Assembly (NCBI GenBank): GCA_903945375.1
Contig: CAJAVP010000090.1
Location: forward strand, 1 to 32,466
Reading direction: 5' to 3'
DNA length: 32,466 bases
Origin: an uncultured Methylococcaceae bacterium
GTDB taxonomy: Bacteria; Pseudomonadota; Gammaproteobacteria; Methylococcales; Methylomonadaceae
Under the pieces are notes generated by a model. It ran no database searches and was not told where the DNA came from. It saw nothing but the letters and a program-made list of their open reading frames with translations. The position numbers and the translations under genes were made by a program. Within the stretch, counting starts at the first letter, position 1, and each line of letters opens with the position of its first letter. This document shows positions 6,372-14,745 of the stretch, one piece after another.

Positions 6372-8759
6372 ATGAGTAACTGGCAACAAACCTGCGAACA
6401 ACAACGCAATCGTTTAGAAAAAACCGAAGTATTGGCAGACAAACTGCTGACATTATGCAGCAAAGCGCAAGCACATTTAACGCCTGAGATTATGCAAATC
6501 ATTCGTACCGAACGCCCAAGATTGGAACGCCAATTGGAACGTTTACGGGCTAATCGTTTTGAAGTCGCGGTCATTGGCCTAGAAAAAGCGGGCAAAAGTG
6601 CCTTGCTTAATGCGTGGTTGGGGCAGGAAATTTTACCATCGGCAAGAGAACGTTGCACTTTCACCAGCACTGAAATCTGGTCAGCAAAAACTGAACTAGA
6701 CCAATTGGTATCAATTCAGTATTACAGTCGTGATGAAATTTTGACTTTGCAAGAACAACGTAAAGCAGCTTTGAATAGTAGCTCAATTGGTGACAAAGAA
6801 AGAAAAGATATACAAGAGGATATTAACGATACTGAAAAAAATTTAAATGCTATTTTTGAATTTGCAAAACAAAGAGAGGGTTATAAACAAAGTTTTTTAG
6901 ATATTAGCGAAGTTTATGAAGTGCTCCAATCAGCGATTTTTAAAAATCGGGCTCAAGCATTGGCAATTAAATCTCTTCAAATTAAGACAGAAAAATTGCG
7001 GAATGATAAAGATATTATTTTTCATGATGTTCCAGGATTTAATTCGGGAGTTTTAATGCACGCAGAACAAGCAATTTCACGTTTGAAAATTTGTGACGCG
7101 ATTATTTACGCCAAAGAAATGAAGCAGCCTTCAATTACTGGCCCAGAAAGGGAAATGTTACTTATTGCAGACGCTGAAGAAACTGGCTTGAAAGTCTCAG
7201 ATAAAATTTTTGTTGTACTTACTCAAGCTGACGGGCTAGATGATCAAATTGATTTCCAAGAAACCTTAACAAAACATAAAGACTTTTGGCCTGATGTACC
7301 AGAGTGTCGGCTATTACCTGTTTGTGCAAGATCACATTTAGTGGAGTTTGGTATTCCCTCTGATGATACTTTGCGCCGTTCTAAAAATGCGGATGATAAA
7401 ACTAAACTCCAAAAACTAGGAATTAGCGATGGTATCAATGAGTTAAAAAATGCAGTTAATTTTTACATTGACAATGAAAGGTCGGCTGTGTTGGTTAAGC
7501 GATGTGATTTTTGGGTTGATAAAATAAAAAAACAAGCGTTGCAAGTTTTAGAAATTTTAGAGCCAATTTATAATCAAGCTATTGATAATAATACAGATGA
7601 AGATGATTTGTTTGGTGAAGACTTTGGTAAATGGTGGGGTAGTGAATGGGCAAGAATTAGACAAGATTTTATAACTTGGGGCGTTGCTAACATTGATGGT
7701 CGTTCGGATACTGATGGCTATGGAAAAGAACATACGAAATTAACTGAATTGCGAAAAGCTTACAATGATGGGGTAAATGCCTTGTTTGCTAATTTGAAAG
7801 AGGCAAAAATAGAAAACATGAGACTGACTTACACGGAAGGAGGAACAAAATTAGTCCCTGTTCCGGCTCATGGAAACAAGGCAATTCGAGAAAAGTTGTA
7901 CTCAGAAATTCAACGCATTTTACAAACAGAGTTACCTAATCAATTAACGGGATCGCTAAAAGCAATTACTGACGAAATAGTCAGTAAAGCCAAACAAAGT
8001 TTGTATGACATTGATGATGTTGAAAGAATTTTACTTGATAGCCCTGCGATCGTTGAGCAACAAATTCGTCATGGATTTAAGACATTGTTCTTGCGCTTTG
8101 GACGAGTTGCGGCTGATGTTTTCATTGCGCTGCCTTTGCATGAGCGCCCACGATTGTTAGAAGAGTATGAAGCCGAAATACTCACACTGGAAGCTTTCTA
8201 TGAAGGTAACGACAAAAAAACTAAAGGTAATTTGGCTGATTATTTACGCGCTGGTTTGTGGGTAGTTAAAGCGGCAAGTGCCATTGGTGTTGTACCGCCT
8301 ATTGTCGGCAAAGGTATCAAGGCAACTGAAAAACTAGGTAGTATTGCGGAAATGATTAATACGCCCAAAAATTCGGGCCCTGTTTTTGATCCATTTCTAA
8401 AATCTCCACATCCGGCAGATGGTGATGAAACATACCATGAGCCTAAAGATTTTGAAGGCGTTGTTGAGGAAATTGAAGGTGATTTGGTTGCATTGCAAGA
8501 CTATCTACAAAATAGTGTATTTCGTGCTGCCGGTTTTATCACTTACTCCAAGCAGGAATTACAGCAAATTCGTGATCGTTTTATCGAGTTGGAAGAAAAA
8601 GAACGCCGCTGGGATGCAATAGTTCGACGTGAAGCCAAACGCCAAAATTCTAATGTTCCTTTTAAAATTCATAATCGTATTGAAGACTTTAGGTTGCGAA
8701 GAGAGATTGCGTTAGAAATACAAGAAATGCTCGCCTATTTAAGCCATGAAATTTATTGA
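6372..8759 (+). CDS. Second dynamin-like GTPase, 795 aa
   Basis: ATG at 6372 is preferred to the in-frame TTG at 6366; the ribosome binding site is weak either way. Motifs are G1 GLEKAGKS (residues 69-76), G3 DVPG (219-222) and G4 TQAD (284-287). The G1 position is identical to that of the first GTPase, so the two share an architecture. A long insertion between G1 and G3 is rich in charged helix. The C-terminal third includes an apolar segment (about 620-660: LADYLRAGLWVVKAASAIGVV and on) that could be a lipid-binding paddle, as in bacterial dynamin-like proteins. Such proteins often occur as unequal pairs that work together, which matches the arrangement here. Twelve bases separate it from the next gene. 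Confidence 0.8.
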   Translation: MSNWQQTCEQQRNRLEKTEVLADKLLTLCSKAQAHLTPEIMQIIRTERPRLERQLERLRANRFEVAVIGLEKAGKSALLNAWLGQEILPSARERCTFTSTEIWSAKTELDQLVSIQYYSRDEILTLQEQRKAALNSSSIGDKERKDIQEDINDTEKNLNAIFEFAKQREGYKQSFLDISEVYEVLQSAIFKNRAQALAIKSLQIKTEKLRNDKDIIFHDVPGFNSGVLMHAEQAISRLKICDAIIYAKEMKQPSITGPEREMLLIADAEETGLKVSDKIFVVLTQADGLDDQIDFQETLTKHKDFWPDVPECRLLPVCARSHLVEFGIPSDDTLRRSKNADDKTKLQKLGISDGINELKNAVNFYIDNERSAVLVKRCDFWVDKIKKQALQVLEILEPIYNQAIDNNTDEDDLFGEDFGKWWGSEWARIRQDFITWGVANIDGRSDTDGYGKEHTKLTELRKAYNDGVNALFANLKEAKIENMRLTYTEGGTKLVPVPAHGNKAIREKLYSEIQRILQTELPNQLTGSLKAITDEIVSKAKQSLYDIDDVERILLDSPAIVEQQIRHGFKTLFLRFGRVAADVFIALPLHERPRLLEEYEAEILTLEAFYEGNDKKTKGNLADYLRAGLWVVKAASAIGVVPPIVGKGIKATEKLGSIAEMINTPKNSGPVFDPFLKSPHPADGDETYHEPKDFEGVVEEIEGDLVALQDYLQNSVFRAAGFITYSKQELQQIRDRFIELEEKERRWDAIVRREAKRQNSNVPFKIHNRIEDFRLRREIALEIQEMLAYLSHEIY

Positions 8760-8771
8760 TCAGATATCATT

Positions 8772-9953
8772 ATGAATATCCTCAACAACTGGACATGGAA
8801 AGGCTTGGGCGACGCGCTGTTTAGCCCAAAAGCAAACGGCCTGGAAGCCAAAATCAACGAAGTGAAACAACGCTTACCCCTGCCTGTTTTTTGGTTGCTG
8901 GGTAAAACGCAGGCGGGCAAGACCTCGCTGATCCGCGCACTGACGAATAGTGATGCGGCAATCATTGGCAATGGCTTTCAGGCGTGTACCAAACGGTCGC
9001 AATTTTATGATTTCCCATCAGCCAGCCATCCGATCTTGCGTTTTCTCGATACGCGCGGTTTGGGTGAAACAGCCTATAATCCTGATGAAGATTTGGCGTG
9101 GTGTGCTAATCAAGCCCATTTGTTAATCGTGGTGCTTCGGGCTACCGACATGAACCAAGCCGAGGTGCTGGATACCGTCAAAACCATTCATGCCAAACAT
9201 TCTGGCTGGCCTATTATCGTGGTGCAAACCGCTTTACATGACGGCTATCCATCCACGGGTAGCCCGCATATCCAACCCTATCCCTATCAACAAACACCCA
9301 TTCCATCCTCTGTACCGCATGGTCTGACGCAGGTTTTGCTGCATCAGCGCGATTGGTTTAAAGGTATTCCGGTGCATTTTGTGCCGGTTGATTTTACCTT
9401 GCCTGAAGATGGGTTTGAGCCTGTCAATTACGGGCTGGAAGCCTTATGGGATACCATTGAAAGCGTGTTGCCTATTGGGGTGATCGGTCTGTTGCGCGGC
9501 TCTGATCTGTATAAGGAATGGCAGGATTTTTATGCCGGACAAGCGCATCCGCATTGTGTCGGTTACGCGCTGCTGAATTTAGGATTGGGCGCAGTGCCGG
9601 TAGCGGGCGTGGCTTTGGCTTTAGCGGTACAAGCTAAGTTATTCCATAGTATTGCGTCCATTTACGAACTGGAGCTAACCCCTAGGCGGTATGCTGAATT
9701 TACCACGCTGATGGGTGCGGGTGTGATCGTTGGCCTGTTAGGGCGAGAATTGCTGGGCTTGGTGCCGGTATATGGCTGGGCGGTAGCGGGTGTTTATTCG
9801 GGGGCAATGACCTATGCCTTGGGTAAGGCGTTTTGTGTGTATCTGCATGGCGTTAAAAAAGGGGCATTGCCTGATCATGCCTTGCTGAAACAAGCGTATA
9901 ACGAGGCGTTTGGTCATGCACGGCAGTTCTTAAGACAAAAGGAGCGTAATTGA
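8772..9953 (+). CDS. DUF697/YcjF-like membrane GTPase, 393 aa
   Basis: The N-terminal P-loop GTPase domain has GKTQAGKT (residues 44-51) and DTRG (93-96). The usual G4 [NT]KxD is replaced by a VVQTALHD segment, which this family tends to show. From about residue 250 there are two long apolar stretches (YALLNLGLGAVPVAGVALAL and GAGVIVGLLGRELLGLVPVYGWAVAGVYSGAM) typical of the DUF697 C-terminal domain that inserts in or lies on the inner membrane. No ribosome binding site is evident. The gene is clearly richer in G and C than the three before it. It overlaps the next GTPase gene by one base (TGATG), so the two are probably translated together. Confidence 0.85.
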   Translation: MNILNNWTWKGLGDALFSPKANGLEAKINEVKQRLPLPVFWLLGKTQAGKTSLIRALTNSDAAIIGNGFQACTKRSQFYDFPSASHPILRFLDTRGLGETAYNPDEDLAWCANQAHLLIVVLRATDMNQAEVLDTVKTIHAKHSGWPIIVVQTALHDGYPSTGSPHIQPYPYQQTPIPSSVPHGLTQVLLHQRDWFKGIPVHFVPVDFTLPEDGFEPVNYGLEALWDTIESVLPIGVIGLLRGSDLYKEWQDFYAGQAHPHCVGYALLNLGLGAVPVAGVALALAVQAKLFHSIASIYELELTPRRYAEFTTLMGAGVIVGLLGRELLGLVPVYGWAVAGVYSGAMTYALGKAFCVYLHGVKKGALPDHALLKQAYNEAFGHARQFLRQKERN

Positions 9954-11476
9954 TGCTATTTTCACGTTTTGGGGTTGTTATCGGACTGGTGTTTTTGCTG
10001 CCTTGGCTGGCTTTAATTGGCTTGGGCGGTTACTGGCTCTGGCAACACGGCTGGCTTTATCATGCTGTGGGTATTTTGTCCGCTAATTTTGCGCTGGTTT
10101 ATGCGTTGTTGCATTGGTGTAAAAAACCCAATGAGTCCTTAGTTTTTAATCCAATTGACATCCAGGCCAATCCGAATTGGCCGGATGATGCCAACGCTGC
10201 ACGGGCCGAGCTTGAGCCGATTAACGCCCGTTGGCAAACAGAAACCGATGTGTTGACTAACCCTAGCAAAGCCTTGGCGTTGACGAATGAAGTGCTGACC
10301 AAAATTGCCCGGCACTTTCACCGTGATTCCCCATACCCTGTTTTGGAATTTCCGCTGCCGGATTTGCTTAAATTGGTGGCCTTGGTGTGCAATGATATTC
10401 AACATGAGGTGTTGGACAACATTCCTGGTAGCCATGCCTTTAAGGTCGGTGACTTTTTACGCGCCAAACAAGCGGTTGACACCTTGAACAAATTTAAGTC
10501 CCTTTTTAATGTCGGCAATTGGCTGTTCAACTGGCCTGGGGCGGCAATGGCTAAGGCACGAGGCATCTTATTCAGCAAGGGAGTCAATACGGTTGCCAAT
10601 GAAATATCACAGCGTTTGATTCGGGCTTATATCGACAAGCTGGGCTACTACGCGATTGAATTGTACAGTGAGCAAATCAGCCTGGATGACAGCTTGCCAA
10701 CTGAGCGTATTAGCCCTTACTCAGGAGAGGATATTGACAAGATTGCCGAACGCGGGCAACAGCAAGAACCCTTACGGCTGCTGGTGATTGGTCAGGTTAG
10801 CAGTGGTAAATCCAGCTTGATCAATGCGTTATTCGGCGAAATGAAGTGTGCGGAAGGGCCATTGCCGACCACTTCAGAAATCACACCTTACTTGCTCGAA
10901 CGTGATGGCCTGCAACAAGCCATTGTGCTGGATACCGCCGGTTATGGTGGATTGACGCATCCTCAAGCCTCAACGGTTTTAAAAACTGAATTAAAAAAAG
11001 TGGATGTGATTTTAATGGTTTGTAATGCCGCACAAGCCAGTCGTGCTGCGGATGCCGGGCAATTGCAGGTTATCCGTCAGTATTTTCAAGCCGAGTGCAG
11101 TAATCAAGCCTTGCCGGTGATCATCGGCGTGGTGACGCATATTGACCGCTTACGTCCAGCACAGGAATGGCTGCCGCCTTATAATATCCAAGCGCCCGAT
11201 AACGCCAAGGCAAATAACATTCAGCAAGCGTGTTCGGTTATAGCAAACGAGCTGGATTTACCCTTAAATCACATTGTCCCCGTTTGCCTTGCTCCAAACA
11301 AATCCATCTACAATATCGAAGATGGCCTGATCACATTGATTCAGCAAGAGTTTAAGGCCATGCAACGGGTGTATTATTTGCGCTGTTTACGCCTGCAACA
11401 AGCAGAAAGCTACTGGCAACACTGGAGAAAGCAGGCATTGCAAGCAGGACAAGCCGTTTTAAAAGTAAAAATTTAA
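9953..11476 (+). CDS. Membrane-anchored P-loop GTPase, 507 aa
   Basis: ATG at 9953 overlaps the previous stop by one base and has AAGGAG at 9939-9944; the TTG at 9950 is an alternative. Two transmembrane helices lie at the N-terminus (about residues 4-28 and 35-55), followed by a helical linker of about 220 residues and a C-terminal GTPase domain with GQVSSGKS (280-287), DTAG (327-330) and THID (395-398). This is the HSR1/50S-binding GTPase superfamily. With the upstream DUF697 GTPase it forms a pair of inner-membrane GTPases, an association seen elsewhere in accessory DNA. The exact function is unknown. The WYL-GGDEF gene follows 12 bases later. Confidence 0.85.
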   Translation: MLFSRFGVVIGLVFLLPWLALIGLGGYWLWQHGWLYHAVGILSANFALVYALLHWCKKPNESLVFNPIDIQANPNWPDDANAARAELEPINARWQTETDVLTNPSKALALTNEVLTKIARHFHRDSPYPVLEFPLPDLLKLVALVCNDIQHEVLDNIPGSHAFKVGDFLRAKQAVDTLNKFKSLFNVGNWLFNWPGAAMAKARGILFSKGVNTVANEISQRLIRAYIDKLGYYAIELYSEQISLDDSLPTERISPYSGEDIDKIAERGQQQEPLRLLVIGQVSSGKSSLINALFGEMKCAEGPLPTTSEITPYLLERDGLQQAIVLDTAGYGGLTHPQASTVLKTELKKVDVILMVCNAAQASRAADAGQLQVIRQYFQAECSNQALPVIIGVVTHIDRLRPAQEWLPPYNIQAPDNAKANNIQQACSVIANELDLPLNHIVPVCLAPNKSIYNIEDGLITLIQQEFKAMQRVYYLRCLRLQQAESYWQHWRKQALQAGQAVLKVKI

Positions 11477-11488
11477 TCGAGAAGCCTC

Positions 11489-12775
11489 ATGAATCTGAGT
11501 CCAGCCGAAGCCCTTCTTTTTCACTTGGCAAACCGCTATTTGCGCCAGCTCATGCCCGCCGAGTATCTGGACGAACTGCAAGGACGCTTCAATGAAGCCG
11601 AGCGGCAAGTCAACGCCCATCCTGAAACAGCGGAGTGGAGCCAACGGGTGTTATGGCTGTCGCATTGGGATGGCGTATTGTCCAACCACCCCCAGCCGGA
11701 TGCCACCGTAGCAATGTTGTCCACGGCCTTGCTGCATAACAAACAAGTCAGTATCCACTATCAGGGCAAGTACACCCCCTTTAACTTCAACTTGTTCGGC
11801 TTGGTCAAGCGTGACCAAAATTTGTTGGTGGTGGGTTCTTACTGGCAACACAACGACCCGTTTGTGCTGTCCGTGCGTAAGATTCTGGCTGTGGAGTTGA
11901 CCGATCACCCCGCCATCCAGCCCGCGCCGGATTTTGACCTGCAAGATTTTCTGCACCGGCAATTGAATTTTCCGCACACCCAGGTAAAACTTCAGTGCCT
12001 GCAAATTGAGTTTTCTGAGGATATGCACAGCTATGTCCTAGACCATGCCCTTGAAGCCGACCAGTTCCATATCACGGCTCCGGCAGATTACCATCACATC
12101 GGCTATTTTTTGCTGGAAGCCCGTGGCGTTGTTGATGGCGAGCGTCTGCGCCAGTGGATCAGTGGTTTTAGCCATAAGGCACAAGTGTTGAAACCGGATG
12201 AGCTGCGTTTGGTGATGGAGCAGGCGCGGTTGGACACACGCACCAACTTGTTTACGGCGACTGAATTCAAGCGTTGTCTGAAACGGGAAATCCAACGCTG
12301 CCTGCGTGATCCACACATGACTTTTGGCTTGCTGATCCTTGATCTGGATCATTTCAAGCTGGTCAATGACCATAATGGCCATGATTTTGGTGATAAGGTG
12401 CTGTTGCAAGTGGCTAATTGCATCCGCGACTATGATGAGGCTGCGCGGCATGGCGGGGAAGAATTCAGCATCCTGCTACCCGATACCAACGCAGCCGAGG
12501 CCTTGGTTATTGCCGAACGTATCCGGAAGAAAATTGAGCAACAAACGTTACAAAATGGGGAGGGTAATGTCGTCCCAGTAACCACCAGCATTGGTCTGGC
12601 GGTTTACCCTGATGATTTGCCAACCGAGCTAAAGGCTCTAATTGGGCAAAACAGGGATATTGCGGAATTAAGTGGGTTGGTGCTTGAAAACATTTTTCAT
12701 CAGGCCGACCAAGCACTTTACCAAGCCAAGGAACAAGGGCGGAATCGGGTTTGTTTGGCGGCTAATCTAATCTAG
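11489..12775 (+). CDS. WYL-GGDEF fusion, probable diguanylate cyclase, 428 aa
   Basis: Residues 1-75 resemble the helical lead-in of WYL proteins, and 80-150 the WYL sensor fold (QVSIHYQG, NLFGLVKRDQNLLVVGSYW, LSVRKILAVEL). No helix-turn-helix is present, so this is a WYL regulator stripped of DNA binding. From about 265 there is a full GGDEF domain: DLDHFKLVND, NGHDFGD, then GGEEF at 322-326, and later TTSIGLAVYP and ADQALYQAKEQGRNRV. RDYD at 313-316 sits five residues before GGEEF, which is the c-di-GMP product-inhibition I-site. Catalytic residues look intact, so it should make c-di-GMP. A stretch of about 30 residues before ADQALY is longer than usual. WYL domains sense nucleotides or nucleic acids in several defence regulators, so a ligand-gated cyclase is my inference. 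Confidence 0.88.
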   Translation: MNLSPAEALLFHLANRYLRQLMPAEYLDELQGRFNEAERQVNAHPETAEWSQRVLWLSHWDGVLSNHPQPDATVAMLSTALLHNKQVSIHYQGKYTPFNFNLFGLVKRDQNLLVVGSYWQHNDPFVLSVRKILAVELTDHPAIQPAPDFDLQDFLHRQLNFPHTQVKLQCLQIEFSEDMHSYVLDHALEADQFHITAPADYHHIGYFLLEARGVVDGERLRQWISGFSHKAQVLKPDELRLVMEQARLDTRTNLFTATEFKRCLKREIQRCLRDPHMTFGLLILDLDHFKLVNDHNGHDFGDKVLLQVANCIRDYDEAARHGGEEFSILLPDTNAAEALVIAERIRKKIEQQTLQNGEGNVVPVTTSIGLAVYPDDLPTELKALIGQNRDIAELSGLVLENIFHQADQALYQAKEQGRNRVCLAANLI

Positions 12776-12822
12776 CGGACAACTAAGCTGTCTTGTCTGT
12801 AAATGGATTCAGCCCAGACCAG

Positions 12823-13392
12823 TTACGCATTAATTTGGACAGTTTCAGTGTCCACCAACAACGGCAGGGATAGCGTATCGGCATAGCCATAAGTGACAAC
12901 TTGCTCTTTGGTTAGCAACCGTGCGCCCCACCAGCCTTCCTTGTGGCTTCCCCATAAGACAATAAAGCAATCGGGTTGGAACTTGGCGTTGCACCACTCC
13001 AACAGCAATTCAAAGACGTGCTGTTCCCATAAAGCTTGTCGGGTAGGATATAACGTCATGCTCGGTTCATCGCAGTAACCGCAGTAAAATTGTCCTTCTG
13101 GTGTCTGTTGTTCCTTGACATCAAATTCGGCGATGCAATCCCAATACTCCCCTTCAGTATTGGTAACATAAATGCCAATCTCTCTTTCAAGGTTAAGGAC
13201 AGCGGTCAGTACCGGATTGATGCCGGTAAACTGCATGGTTAAGCTGTTTTTATCACTTTTGCTGATGACAGGTTGATGAGTGAATCTGTACCGGTTTCTT
13301 TCCAGCCAATCATCCCAAAAATAACGTATTTCAAGCACGTCAGGCTTTTTTGAATGTGAGCGGGAGAGCTTGGTAGATTTTTTGCCTGACAT
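12823..13392 (-). CDS. Hypothetical protein, 189 aa
   Basis: Convergent with the WYL-GGDEF gene, 47 bases away, with no convincing terminator between them. The family is not recognised. The N-terminus is basic and low in complexity (KKSTKLSRSHSKK), followed by a strand-rich soluble domain with many aromatic residues. Visible words include YFWDDWLERNRYRF, GEYWDCIAEFDV, FYCGYCDEPS and GSHKEGWWGARLL. The two cysteines in CGYC could bind metal but there is no second pair. The gene lies 36 bases downstream of the 385-residue gene on the same strand and the two are probably co-transcribed. Confidence 0.7.
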   Translation of the reverse strand: MSGKKSTKLSRSHSKKPDVLEIRYFWDDWLERNRYRFTHQPVISKSDKNSLTMQFTGINPVLTAVLNLEREIGIYVTNTEGEYWDCIAEFDVKEQQTPEGQFYCGYCDEPSMTLYPTRQALWEQHVFELLLEWCNAKFQPDCFIVLWGSHKEGWWGARLLTKEQVVTYGYADTLSLPLLVDTETVQINA

Positions 13393-13428
13393 GGTTACGT
13401 TGTTCCAACGGTTGGCTTGGGTATTATT

Positions 13429-14586
13429 CTAATCCGGGTTGATGGAATTCTGGATGAAACGTATTTCTTTCATCACTATCCGGTGAGCATTTAACGACAA
13501 ATCGCCAATACGCAGCAAATCGCGGGTTTTAAGATGACCATGATCAATCAAATCGTGCATAAAATAACAACAAGCCCGTCCGCCCATCGGATCGTAACCC
13601 AACACCCTAAACGTGTTCCAATCTTCTGTCAAAGGCATATCCGCCATGATGCTAATATTCGGATTGCAATAAACAATATTGTCACGATCTTCTGACCAAT
13701 CAGGATCATCCTTACTCAGCCAGCAGATGAGTTCACAATCAAAATCGGCATCCCAATCCGGCTCATCTGGTAACTGTTTATGCTGATTTAGAGAGTCCAT
13801 ACGTTGTTCACGCGCATAGCGTTCCGCCTCCATAAGCCGCAGGTTAAGGTTCTCAATCTGGTGCCAGTCAGTTTCATCCAATGGAATAACTTGACCATCA
13901 GGGATACGACACACTTGATCCAGTCTTGTTTGCAACGATTCAATACTGGGTAGTCGACCTGAAACATAATCCCGCAAAGCATAGTGATGGCTGAACAAAA
14001 AATCATCTAAACGCAATAGGTCATCATCTGTCATTTGCCGCCAAAGACGATAAAGACTGAGTGGATGGTTGGATTTGTCATAATCAATATGGTTGTGCCA
14101 TTTGCGGGTTTCGTTGGGATAAACAACATCGTTTGAAGCCAGAGGCACCGGCATTCGGGTTTGTTGGGGATCGTCGCGTAAGGTCACATAAAGAAATGGG
14201 TTGATGGCATGGTCTAAAGCATCAATTTCGTGGTCATCCAAAGGCTCTCCGGTAACAGGTGGACGCTTGAGCCACACTTGCAGGTTGCCTAAAGTGGCAA
14301 TAGGCGCTGGATTTGTATCGCGTGCTTCGGCTTGTAGCAAATCGCAGACCTCGCTTTCTTGGCCTGTGCCAATTGTTTGCACCAATGAATTGTCCAGGCA
14401 ACCCGCATAAGCCTTAACACTTACGCCAGTTGGCTTGATATTGAAGGTGATGGTAAGGCTATCTTCTTGAAAAGGCGTGCTTTGTGCGCCCAGCCAGTTC
14501 TCCAACACCTTACGTTGCGCTTCGGTGAGGATAAATTCCACATTACTATCTATGAGCTTTTTATTTCGAACATCAACAAAATTCAT
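13429..14586 (-). CDS. Hypothetical protein, 385 aa
   Basis: The family is not recognised. It is soluble and acidic, with many Asp and Trp residues, particularly around residues 275-310 (PDEPDWDADFDCELICWLS, then DDPDWSEDRDN). The final 60 residues (DPMGGRACCYFMHDLIDH, then a stretch of basic and apolar residues) look like a separate helical end. No catalytic motif that I know is visible. It is read away from the 14648-14708 hairpin and lies downstream of the DUF927 helicase gene on the same strand, so it may be the tail of the element operon or separate cargo. Confidence 0.7.
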   Translation of the reverse strand: MNFVDVRNKKLIDSNVEFILTEAQRKVLENWLGAQSTPFQEDSLTITFNIKPTGVSVKAYAGCLDNSLVQTIGTGQESEVCDLLQAEARDTNPAPIATLGNLQVWLKRPPVTGEPLDDHEIDALDHAINPFLYVTLRDDPQQTRMPVPLASNDVVYPNETRKWHNHIDYDKSNHPLSLYRLWRQMTDDDLLRLDDFLFSHHYALRDYVSGRLPSIESLQTRLDQVCRIPDGQVIPLDETDWHQIENLNLRLMEAERYAREQRMDSLNQHKQLPDEPDWDADFDCELICWLSKDDPDWSEDRDNIVYCNPNISIMADMPLTEDWNTFRVLGYDPMGGRACCYFMHDLIDHGHLKTRDLLRIGDLSLNAHRIVMKEIRFIQNSINPD

Positions 14587-14647
14587 CTTGAGTTAAACAA
14601 CAAACTACTGACACAAACTATCAATGGGGTTTCTATTTAATTCCAGA

Positions 14648-14708
14648 CAAGCCAGCCAAGCCAAACAGACCAGCGATACCCAAAGGTCGGTTTGGTCTGG
14701 TTGGCTTG
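14648..14708. repeat. Long hairpin, second copy of the CCAGCCA/ACCAA-type inverted repeat
   Basis: Arms of 24 bases, 14648-14671 and 14685-14708, pair at 20 positions plus two G-T wobbles across a 13-base loop. Each arm contains the words AAGCCA, CCAAGCC or their complements, related to the hairpin at 2790-2828. It fills the gap between the DUF927 helicase stop and the start of the 385-residue gene. There is no T-tract on either side. A replication-initiation site for the adjacent PrimPol/helicase module, or a module boundary, would both fit. Confidence 0.65.
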
Positions 14709-14745
14709 GGAAATATATGCTAACCCATTAACCCATAAATGATTT

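Noticed and set aside
11651-12451. Long minus-strand frames opposite the WYL-GGDEF gene
   Set aside because: They are mirror frames of a well-supported gene with clear motifs on the plus strand.
12778-12797. GACAA/TTGTC stem between the convergent genes as a terminator
   Set aside because: Only five pairs with a 10-base loop and no T-tract.
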